From Flavobacteriales bacterium UBA1112 (GTDB taxonomy: Bacteria; Bacteroidota; Bacteroidia; Flavobacteriales_D; Sanyastnellaceae): 15,972 nucleotides of DNA. Positions 7,741 to 13,566 of the stretch are shown here, in pieces. Numbering within the stretch: the first letter of the stretch is position 1; the number at the start of each line of letters is the position of its first letter. The stretch spans positions 7,239-23,210 of the forward strand of contig DCBH01000033.1 in the NCBI GenBank assembly GCA_002313415.1, in the 5' to 3' direction. Under the pieces are notes generated by a model. The model was not told the origin of the DNA and made no database searches. It was given only the letters and a program-made list of their open reading frames with translations. The translations under genes were made by a program, and so were the position numbers.

Positions 7741-7770
7741 AGGAGACACCAAACGCGTTTGTGTGCTCCT
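7741..7770. repeat. 30-bp imperfect inverted repeat after dapD (possible terminator or binding site)
   Basis: The two halves pair as AGGAG/CTCCT, ACAC/GTGT and AAACG/CGTTT: 14 pairs with one bulged base on each arm, centred on ACGCGT. It starts 22 nt after the dapD stop, so it could end dapD transcription. However, it has no run of T after it on plus (cagttc follows). A dyad site for a regulator of dnaN is the alternative. Confidence 0.55.
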
Positions 7771-7835
7771 CAGTTCAAAAAGCATGGAGCGGGTTCTTGG
7801 GAGTTGAGCACGCGGAATTCAATTTGGGGATGAAG

Positions 7836-7844
7836 TGTGGATAA
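7836..7844 (-). promoter_or_regulatory. Perfect DnaA box upstream of dnaN
   Basis: TGTGGATAA on plus is TTATCCACA on minus, an exact match to the classic DnaA box. It lies 70 nt before the dnaN start, in a non-coding gap. I saw only this one in the gap, so it is more likely a regulatory site than an origin. It could place dnaN under DnaA control. The rest of the gap (7719-7914) shows no gene or RNA that I can recognise. Confidence 0.5.
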
Positions 7845-7914
7845 ATCTGCCCTGCATTGGAAGTGATTACGCGGCTTTGCTTGGCATCTTCGTCCAACCA
7901 AACTTTCCGCATTC

Positions 7915-9033
7915 ATGCAATTCATCGTCTCGAGTAATCAGCTTCTTCGTCAACTCCAAACTTTGGGTGGCGTTCTGAGCAACAGCAATACGTTGCCCAT
8001 TCTGGATCATTTTTTGTTTGAGTTGGCCCCTGGCGAGCTGTCGATGACAGCCTCAGATTTGGAAACGACGATGTCTTCCAAAATGGAGGTGCGTACGGAG
8101 GACAAGGGAGCAATCGCTGTCCCTGCCAAAATGTTGCTCGACATCCTGAAGGCATTCCCGGACATCCCTCTGACCATCAAAGTCGATGCCGCAACCCATG
8201 CAGTTGAATTGACAAGCGATGCCGGGAAGTATAAATTGACGGGTGCCAATGCGGATGAATTTCCACAAGCTCCAGCATTGGAAGGTGCCACCGGGGTAGA
8301 TATGAGCTCAGGCACATTGGTTTCTGCCATCAATCGAACCTTGTTTGCGGCGGGAAGCGATGACTTGCGACCGGTCATGAGTGGCATCTTCTTCGAGTTG
8401 TACGCAGACAATGTGCGCTTCGTTGCCACGGATGCCCACCGCCTCGTCCGATATGCGAGAACCGACGCCTCGGCTCCTGAAACGGCCTCATTTATCGTCC
8501 CCAAGAAGCCTTTGACCTTGTTGAAGAATGCCGCCAGCGCAGCCGAATCAGTGAACATCTCTTTTACGGAGTCCAACGCTTGCTTCACGTTTGATGACGT
8601 GACCATCATGTGCCGTTTGATTGAGGGAAAGTATCCGAATTATGAGGCTGTCATTCCCAAAGACAATCCCAACCGCATGACCATCAACCGCAGTTTGTTT
8701 CTGCAGGCCATCCGACGTGCGGCCATTTTCGCCAACAAAACGACCCACCAGGTTCGTTTGCGCATTGCCGGGAGTGAATTGACTGTCAGTGCGGAAGATT
8801 TGGATTTTGCCAATGAGGCGACAGAACACCTCGCGTGCAGTTATCACGGAGAAGACATGGAGATTGGCTTCAACAGCAAATTTTTGGTGGACATGCTCAA
8901 CAATTTGACTGCGGAGGAAGTCAATCTTGAACTCAGCGCACCCAATCGCGCGGGAATCATCCGTCCAAGTGAACCCGAAGAGCCTGGAGAAGACGTGCTG
9001 ATGCTCGTCATGCCGGTGATGCTCAACAACTGA
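7915..9033 (+). CDS. dnaN: DNA polymerase III beta subunit (sliding clamp)
   Basis: A 372-residue protein of normal clamp length. It forms the ring that holds DNA polymerase III and other clamp-binding enzymes on DNA. The start MQFIVSSNQLLRQLQTLGGVL is canonical. Later blocks are NTLPILDHFLFEL, SDLETTM, DLRPVMSGIFFEL, FVATDAHRLVRYA, LIEGKYPNYEAVIP and FNSKFLVDMLNNL. The C-terminal VLMLVMPVMLNN is the strand ending with the family's MPxR/L-like tail that lines the peptide-binding cleft. All three clamp domains are present. dnaA is not next to it, as is common in Bacteroidota. A possible -7 element is AAACTTTC at 7900-7907 (one mismatch to TAnCTTnS), 7 nt before the ATG. A DnaA box lies upstream. 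The stop is one base from the convergent rhomboid stop, leaving no room for a dedicated terminator. Confidence 0.97.
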   Translation: MQFIVSSNQLLRQLQTLGGVLSNSNTLPILDHFLFELAPGELSMTASDLETTMSSKMEVRTEDKGAIAVPAKMLLDILKAFPDIPLTIKVDAATHAVELTSDAGKYKLTGANADEFPQAPALEGATGVDMSSGTLVSAINRTLFAAGSDDLRPVMSGIFFELYADNVRFVATDAHRLVRYARTDASAPETASFIVPKKPLTLLKNAASAAESVNISFTESNACFTFDDVTIMCRLIEGKYPNYEAVIPKDNPNRMTINRSLFLQAIRRAAIFANKTTHQVRLRIAGSELTVSAEDLDFANEATEHLACSYHGEDMEIGFNSKFLVDMLNNLTAEEVNLELSAPNRAGIIRPSEPEEPGEDVLMLVMPVMLNN

Positions 9034-9034
9034 T

Positions 9035-9832
9035 TCAGCTCACCGACGAAGGCCCAAAGTGAGGCGGGCGCGTGTTTGTGCTCGGGCCGGCATTTGCCTG
9101 GTCGGCAGACTCTTCTGAACGCTCGGCAGCCTCGCGGGCGCGCTGGGCCAAGGTGTCCGGATGCTCTGGGTGTGCCGCCATCCACCACTCTGGCAGAGGT
9201 CCATTGGGATCTTCTCTCTCGAACATGTAAGTGGGGTTTTTGGGGCCTTGTCGTCTGTATAGAATGGCGAGAAGGGTGCCAACCACAGCACCACTCAAAT
9301 GACCTTCCCAGCTGACGTGGTCGTCAATGGGCAACATCCACCACACAATGCCGCCATACAAAAAGGCCACAGCCAAACTCACACGAAGCAAGAGGCGATT
9401 GCCACGAATGACACCGCTGGCAAACAGGAATGCAGCTAGGCCATAAATGAGGCCGCTTGCACCGATGTGATTTCCGTCCACGGCCAAAATCCAGAGCAGC
9501 ATGCCACTTGTAAAATACAGCCACATCCAAACTCGGAGGGCAATGGTTCGGTAGAAATAAAACAGAAATCCGTTCAGGGTGAAAAAGCTCATGGTGTTGT
9601 TCCACAAATGCCCCCAATCGCCGTGGAGAAAAGGATAAGTCAAAATGCCGGTGAGGCCATGCCACTTTCTCGGGTGAACGCCGTGTTTGCGCCAGCCGAG
9701 TTCGAGGACTTCATTGAGGATGAATACACCCCAAATGCTCAAAAGAAACAGCATGGTGAACCACAATGCGTAAGTCAGCCGCATGCGGTCTGTTATCGGA
9801 GTCGGAGCGTTATTTGATGCAGGTGTTGGCAC
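9035..9832 (-). CDS. Rhomboid-family intramembrane serine protease
   Basis: A 265-residue polytopic membrane protein. Rhomboids cleave membrane-protein substrates inside the bilayer. Visible family features are LTYPFLHGDWGHLWNN (residues ~64-79, the HxxWxHLxxN region), the catalytic serine motif GASGLIYG with Ser126, and the histidine in WEGHLSGAVVG (His178). Hydrophobic segments lie at about 20-40, 80-95, 100-118, 124-142, 148-167 and 178-192, the usual six-helix core. After residue ~195 comes a hydrophilic tail rich in Glu, Ala and Pro with several Trp, probably cytoplasmic and of no clear function. The start is GTG 9832: a TATCTTTC element sits 4 nt upstream, as for other genes here. Substrates are not predictable. 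It converges on dnaN. Confidence 0.93.
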   Translation of the reverse strand: MPTPASNNAPTPITDRMRLTYALWFTMLFLLSIWGVFILNEVLELGWRKHGVHPRKWHGLTGILTYPFLHGDWGHLWNNTMSFFTLNGFLFYFYRTIALRVWMWLYFTSGMLLWILAVDGNHIGASGLIYGLAAFLFASGVIRGNRLLLRVSLAVAFLYGGIVWWMLPIDDHVSWEGHLSGAVVGTLLAILYRRQGPKNPTYMFEREDPNGPLPEWWMAAHPEHPDTLAQRAREAAERSEESADQANAGPSTNTRPPHFGPSSVS

Positions 9833-9836
9833 CTTC

Positions 9837-9844
9837 GAAAGATA
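9837..9844 (-). promoter_or_regulatory. Putative -7 promoter element of the rhomboid gene
   Basis: Minus-strand TATCTTTC, one base from TAnnTTTG, 4 nt before the GTG start at 9832. It supports the GTG start and a nearly leaderless mRNA. Confidence 0.45.
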
Positions 9845-9935
9845 AACTTCAGCGCGGCAATGGTTTGGAATGCCATTAACACAATGGCTGTGAAAACTGA
9901 ATGAGTGAGCTGTGAGAAGGCATCAAGGGGACGGG

Positions 9936-9943
9936 TAGATTTG
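9936..9943 (+). promoter_or_regulatory. Putative -7 promoter element of the SirB1-like gene
   Basis: TAGATTTG is an exact match to TAnnTTTG. The next bases are an in-frame ATG (9944), which would fall upstream of the expected transcription start, so translation more likely begins at ATG 9977 with a leader of about 28 nt. Confidence 0.45.
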
Positions 9944-9976
9944 ATGGCGACTGCACCCTTACAATCTGCAAGCGTC

Positions 9977-10930
9977 ATGCAACCCAACGAAATCCGCGCC
10001 CTCATTCAATTGCTGGACGATCCCGACGAAGGAGTTTACCTCCACGTGAGAGAACAGCTTTTGGCCAAAGGAACTTCTGTTTTGCCTGCATTACTAGAAT
10101 CGCGAGAAGCCTATGCCCAATGTGCGGAACATGAAAGGCGAATGGATGAGCTTGTCGAAGGACTGCATGGCGCCTTTGTTCACAAGGGATTGCGTGATTG
10201 GTTTGATCCCGGCGCGGAAAGTGCCCTTGAGGGAGCAATGTGGGTTCACAAAGCAGTCGACCCTTTGTTGGATATGGACGCACTTCGCAAAGAGTACGAA
10301 ACGCTCAAGCGCAACGTTTGGCTTGAACTGAACGAGGAACTGACGGCCTTGGAGCAGGTGCGCATCTTGAATCATGTACTTTACGACATCGAGGGGTTCA
10401 CCAATGCGAAAAGTGGTCAGCCTGACCCCAAGCAGGCGTTGCTGGGAGAGGTCATCAGTGAGCGAAAAGGAAATCCGCTGGGATTGGGCATTCTGTACTT
10501 GAGTTTAGCCCAAGACTTGAACCTGCCCATCCATGGGGTGAATTTGCCCAATCACTTCATTTTGTGCTATTGCGATGAGCACCACATTCATCACGAATCA
10601 GAACAGCCCGACAATCAGACTCCTGGCGGGGTTCTCTTTTACATCAATCCGTTTAGTCAAGGAACAGTCATCAACAAGGCTGAGGTCAGTGAATTTTTAA
10701 GTCATCTGGAGCTTCCTGTGGATGAGCGCAACTGCGGTCCTTGCGGGAGTGTGGACATTATTCGACGTTTGATTGGCAATGTGGCCTACGGCTTCGAGCG
10801 AAATGGACACATTCGTCAGGCAGAAAAAATGCGGAAATTGCTCATGTTTGTGGAGACAGGAGCCACTGAAACACCCTCTCCAGACGCATCCGCAGAAGGA
10901 GGAGAATCTCCGGGACAAAGCCGTCTCTGA
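9977..10930 (+). CDS. SirB1/transglutaminase-like family protein
   Basis: A 317-residue protein from ATG 9977. The core (about residues 130-200) matches the SirB1-like Transglut_core2 family: ERKGNPLGLGILYLSLAQDL, then LNLPIHGVNLPNHFILCY. The conserved His lies in LPNHF. The cysteine expected in a true transglutaminase-type triad is not seen in the ERKGNPLGL block, as in many members of this family, so it may not be a cysteine enzyme. The N-terminal ~125 residues are helical and begin with IRALIQLLDDPDEGVYLHVREQLL, resembling a HEAT-type repeat. The C-terminal ~25 residues are low-complexity (Ser, Pro, Glu, Gly). The function of the family is not established. In-frame starts at GTG 9905 and ATG 9944 are possible but less likely given the promoter position. 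Confidence 0.82.
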   Translation: MQPNEIRALIQLLDDPDEGVYLHVREQLLAKGTSVLPALLESREAYAQCAEHERRMDELVEGLHGAFVHKGLRDWFDPGAESALEGAMWVHKAVDPLLDMDALRKEYETLKRNVWLELNEELTALEQVRILNHVLYDIEGFTNAKSGQPDPKQALLGEVISERKGNPLGLGILYLSLAQDLNLPIHGVNLPNHFILCYCDEHHIHHESEQPDNQTPGGVLFYINPFSQGTVINKAEVSEFLSHLELPVDERNCGPCGSVDIIRRLIGNVAYGFERNGHIRQAEKMRKLLMFVETGATETPSPDASAEGGESPGQSRL

Positions 10931-11009
10931 CCCATAACAAGACAGCAATCTGACCTGAGCGAGGTTTGGCCGCGGCTTTTCTTGTACATTGTTTTCAAAA
11001 TCGCACGTT

Positions 11010-11243
11010 ATGTGGACAGAACGCGACAACCGCCTGATTCGAGAATTTCGATTTAAAGATTTCCAAGAGGCCTTCACTTTCATGACCCGCGTGGCCTTTT
11101 TGTCAGAATCGCATGCTCATCATCCTACCATGGTCAACACCTTCAGTTACGTTCGTGTCGAGCTGCATACCCATGATGCGGGTGGTGTAGTGACGAGAAA
11201 AGACCACGATTTGGCCAAAGACATTGATGCGCTTTTGCAATGA
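11010..11243 (+). CDS. 4a-hydroxytetrahydrobiopterin (pterin-4a-carbinolamine) dehydratase
   Basis: A 77-residue protein, small even for this family of about 75-110 residues. The enzyme dehydrates 4a-hydroxy-tetrahydrobiopterin, the product of aromatic amino-acid hydroxylases, for cofactor recycling. It starts MWTERDNRLIREFRFKDFQEAF, then has FMTRVAFLSE and the active-site block HAHHPTMVNTFSYVRVELHTHDAGGVVTRKDHDLAKDID. The catalytic histidines (His37, His38 and His55) are present. The residue after HHPx is methionine in place of the frequent tryptophan. No phenylalanine hydroxylase gene lies in the window. A weak element TACATTGT (10985-10992) precedes the ATG by 17 nt. An in-frame TTG at 10989 is less likely. 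A strong terminator follows 38 nt after the stop. Confidence 0.92.
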   Translation: MWTERDNRLIREFRFKDFQEAFTFMTRVAFLSESHAHHPTMVNTFSYVRVELHTHDAGGVVTRKDHDLAKDIDALLQ

Positions 11244-11281
11244 CGATGTGAGGAGGATGCTTTGCCGTGTTTGACGCATGA

Positions 11282-11307
11282 AAAAGGCACCCCTGGGGGT
11301 GCCTTTT
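11282..11307. terminator. Bidirectional rho-independent terminator
   Basis: Perfect 12-bp stem AAAAGGCACCCC / GGGGTGCCTTTT around TG. It ends in TTTT on plus and in TTTTT (with 11281) on minus. It sits between the convergent dehydratase and DUF1573 genes and can serve both. Confidence 0.88.
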
Positions 11308-11335
11308 CAGCTCAGTTAAGTTCAGCTCAGTCAAG
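11306..11335 (+). repeat. 15-bp tandem duplication beside the terminator
   Basis: Two adjacent copies, TTCAGCTCAGTTAAG at 11306-11320 and TTCAGCTCAGTCAAG at 11321-11335, differ at one base. The first copy begins inside the last Ts of the terminator. It looks like a small slippage duplication in non-coding DNA; no function is evident. Confidence 0.8.
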
Positions 11336-11344
11336 CCGTTCGAC

Positions 11345-11854
11345 TTACTTCGCTTCAGCTGGATTGACGAAAGCTTTGATTTTGAGGATGGTCTGACCAG
11401 GATCGGTGTTGGCATTGATGGTGACCGTCTTGGTTTGGTTGTTTTTCTTGCCCTTTGAATTGAACTTCACTTCGATTTCCCCGCTGGCACCAGGTGCGAT
11501 GGGTTGCTTGGGGCATTGAGGTACCGTGCACCCACAAGAACCTTTGCACTTGTCCAAAATGAGGGGCTCATTGCCTGTGTTGGTAAATGAAAAAACGTGG
11601 GTGACCGCATCGCCTTCGTCCATGGTGCCAAAGTCGTGCTCGTACGTGTCAAAGACCATTGTAGTGGTAGGACCTTTAGGCGCCTCGACCTGAGTTTTGG
11701 CCGGGTCGAACTTTTCCGGCTTGCCATTGACTGGGGTCTCCAGAGTTGTGGTTTCTACTGCTTTGGAGGTGACCTCGTCAGAGCCGCCTTCATTGCATGC
11801 TGTGAACCCCGCCAAAATGGCTGCCAGCGTCATTGTGGTGTATGAAAAACGCAT
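11345..11854 (-). CDS. DUF1573 lipoprotein
   Basis: A 169-residue exported protein. The N-terminus MRFSYTTMTLAAILAGFTACNEGG is a lipoprotein signal with Cys20 as the likely acylation site (FTAC is a loose lipobox). A Thr/Glu/Lys-rich linker follows to about residue 65. The rest is a DUF1573 Ig-like domain: DTYEHDFGTMDEGDAVTHVFSFTNTGNEPL, then KGSCGCTVPQCPKQPIAPGASGEIEVKFNS and KTVTINANTDPG. This family is widespread and often multicopy in Bacteroidota; its function is not established. I start at ATG 11854 because it opens the signal peptide; the frame extends to a TTG at 11899 overlapping the peptidase stop. The S41 peptidase gene lies 41 nt upstream on the same strand, so they may be co-transcribed. 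TAATTTTA on minus (11879-11886) could be an own promoter. Confidence 0.88.
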   Translation of the reverse strand: MRFSYTTMTLAAILAGFTACNEGGSDEVTSKAVETTTLETPVNGKPEKFDPAKTQVEAPKGPTTTMVFDTYEHDFGTMDEGDAVTHVFSFTNTGNEPLILDKCKGSCGCTVPQCPKQPIAPGASGEIEVKFNSKGKKNNQTKTVTINANTDPGQTILKIKAFVNPAEAK

Positions 11855-11895
11855 GTTTTTTGGATTTGATGTTTGATGTAAAATTAAGATGCCTC

Positions 11896-13515
11896 TCAAA
11901 AGGTCTTGTGGGCAAGATTCGCAGCATTGAACGTTCCGTCGTTCAAAACGCGAATGGCCTCTTGCAATGCCTCATTCAAGCCGCCAATGACGCGATAGAA
12001 GGTTTTGCTTTCGTAGGTGTTTCTGCCAAAAAATGCTTTGAGACGAATGTCAATTGCAGGAAGTGATCGCGTCCATTCTTCCTCATCTACCGTGACGCCT
12101 TCGTCGATGACGTAAGCCTTGAAAGCCGCCATTTCCTCGTCACTCAGCGACATGTTTTTGACGAAGTCATTTTCTGATGCATGGCGGCTGTCCCAGTCGC
12201 CACGGTGAGCATCCACCTGGGCGAGGGCGTATTTGCTGCACAGCCCCTTGCGCAGAATGCGAGAAAATGTGGGAGAGTTGTATGTCGTGTCCAAAGGGAC
12301 GAAAAGGTCTGGCAAGATGCCACCACCGCCATAGACTTCGCGACCGAGAATGCGGGTTTGGTACATCAAGCTGTCGGGCAAATCCAGACTGTCGAGCGTC
12401 AAGAATTCTCCGCGCTCATATCGTTCAAACTTTTCCTTCCTGTATGCTTCGACACCTTCGTCATAGGGTTTTTGAATGCATCGACCCGCGGGAGTATAGT
12501 ATTTCTGTACAGTCATTCTCACCGCACTGCCATCGGGCAAGCGCATGGGGCGTTGAACAAGTCCTTTGCCAAAACTCCGTCGCCCAACGACCATGCCGCG
12601 GTCCCAATCTTGAACTGCTCCGGAGACAATCTCGCTTGCACTTGCTGAAGCCTCGTCGATGAGTACGATGAGGCGTCCTTTTTCGAACAGCCCCTTGTAT
12701 TGCGCAAACGTATCCTCCCTTTCGAATGATCGCCCTTCAGTGTATACGATGAGCTTCTCGCCACTCAAAAATTCATCGGACATGGTGATTGCAGTTCGAA
12801 GCAGACCTCCGCCATTGCCTTGCAAATCTAAAATGAGATCCCTCATGCCTTGCTTCTGCAATGTGGCAATGGCCTCTCGAAATTCAGCCATCGTGGTTTT
12901 TGCGAAACGGCTGACTTTGATGTAGCCAATTTTGTTGTCCACCATATGCGCCGCATCGATGCTGTAGATTGGAATCTTATCTCTCGTAATGTCAAACGTC
13001 AACAATTTGGACTCCCCGTCGCGTTTGATGCCGACTTGAACAACGGTGCCTTTCGGTCCTTTGAGCAGCCTCATCACGTCGCGGTTCGTGATTCCAATGC
13101 CTGCGGTGTTCTCACCGTCTACTTCGACGATGCGGTCACCAGCTCGAATCCCCAAACGCTCCGAAGGTCCTCCGCTGATGGGGGACACCACCATAATGGT
13201 GTCTTTAAAAATGTTGAATTGTACTCCAATGCCGTCAAAATTGCCATTCAGTGGCTCGTCCGCTTCTTTCAATTCTTCCGCAGAGAAATAGACCGAGTGT
13301 GGGTCCAAATCTTCGAGCAATTTCACCACGGCAAGCTCTGTCAAATCTGCGACGCTGACGCTGTCAACGTAGAGTTGACTGACGTAGCGCATGAGGGTGC
13401 CAAATTTTTGGGCCGCATCTTGCGGAGTCATATCATCTTGGGCAAACGAGTTGAAGGGACTCGCCACGAAGGCGCCAAGAGCAAGAAAAAGAGGGGCGAG
13501 ACGTGTTGTGGTCAT
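11896..13515 (-). CDS. S41-family C-terminal processing peptidase
   Basis: A 539-residue exported protease. Residues 1-25 are a signal peptide (LAPLFLALGAFVASPFNSFAQ). A short helical region with DLDPHSVYFSAEEL follows. A PDZ domain spans about residues 88-175 (FDGIGVQFN, SGGPSERLGIRAGDRIVEVDG). The catalytic domain carries LILDLQGNGGGLL, the nucleophile motif DEASASASEIVSGA with Ser292 as the likely nucleophile, and GRRSFGKGLVQ with Lys317; the spacing of 25 residues is that of the family's Ser/Lys dyad. After that come MTVQKYYTPAGRCIQKPY and a ~200-residue C-terminal extension typical of Bacteroidota members. These enzymes trim C-termini of periplasmic proteins. The gene is head to head with the T9SS protease gene, 51 bp apart, and is followed by a DUF1573 lipoprotein gene. 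Confidence 0.95.
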   Translation of the reverse strand: MTTTRLAPLFLALGAFVASPFNSFAQDDMTPQDAAQKFGTLMRYVSQLYVDSVSVADLTELAVVKLLEDLDPHSVYFSAEELKEADEPLNGNFDGIGVQFNIFKDTIMVVSPISGGPSERLGIRAGDRIVEVDGENTAGIGITNRDVMRLLKGPKGTVVQVGIKRDGESKLLTFDITRDKIPIYSIDAAHMVDNKIGYIKVSRFAKTTMAEFREAIATLQKQGMRDLILDLQGNGGGLLRTAITMSDEFLSGEKLIVYTEGRSFEREDTFAQYKGLFEKGRLIVLIDEASASASEIVSGAVQDWDRGMVVGRRSFGKGLVQRPMRLPDGSAVRMTVQKYYTPAGRCIQKPYDEGVEAYRKEKFERYERGEFLTLDSLDLPDSLMYQTRILGREVYGGGGILPDLFVPLDTTYNSPTFSRILRKGLCSKYALAQVDAHRGDWDSRHASENDFVKNMSLSDEEMAAFKAYVIDEGVTVDEEEWTRSLPAIDIRLKAFFGRNTYESKTFYRVIGGLNEALQEAIRVLNDGTFNAANLAHKTF

Positions 13516-13522
13516 GGGAATG

Positions 13523-13530
13523 TGAAATTA
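13523..13530 (-). promoter_or_regulatory. Weak putative -7 element of the S41 peptidase gene
   Basis: Minus-strand TAATTTCA, 7 nt before the ATG at 13515. It keeps the TAnnTT core but not the final TG, so it is the weakest of the elements proposed here. Confidence 0.28.
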
Positions 13531-13554
13531 AGGGAAGCAGAGGGGAGATGTGGG

Positions 13555-13562
13555 TAACTTGG
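13555..13562 (+). promoter_or_regulatory. Putative -7 promoter element of the T9SS protease gene
   Basis: TAACTTGG, 4 nt before the ATG at 13567. It is identical over all 8 bases to the element before the peptide-binding lipoprotein gene (1615-1622). Confidence 0.45.
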
Positions 13563-13566
13563 GGAC

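Noticed and set aside
7719..7914. Replication origin upstream of dnaN
   Set aside because: Only one DnaA box and no AT-rich unwinding region were seen, and dnaA is absent.
7719..7914. Riboswitch or small RNA gene in the dapD-dnaN gap
   Set aside because: Apart from the palindrome and DnaA box I recognise no conserved RNA fold or core motif.
8007..8609. 200-codon minus-strand open frame inside dnaN
   Set aside because: It lies wholly inside a canonical clamp gene and has no family features.
9905..9976. Upstream GTG (9905) and ATG (9944) starts for the SirB1-like gene
   Set aside because: A perfect TAnnTTTG element ends right at 9943, so transcription probably starts after both codons; ATG 9977 also fits the conserved start of the protein.
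12850..13557. 235-codon plus-strand open frame opposite the S41 peptidase gene
   Set aside because: The minus strand encodes intact PDZ motifs and the start of the protease domain over the same bases; this frame is a shadow.
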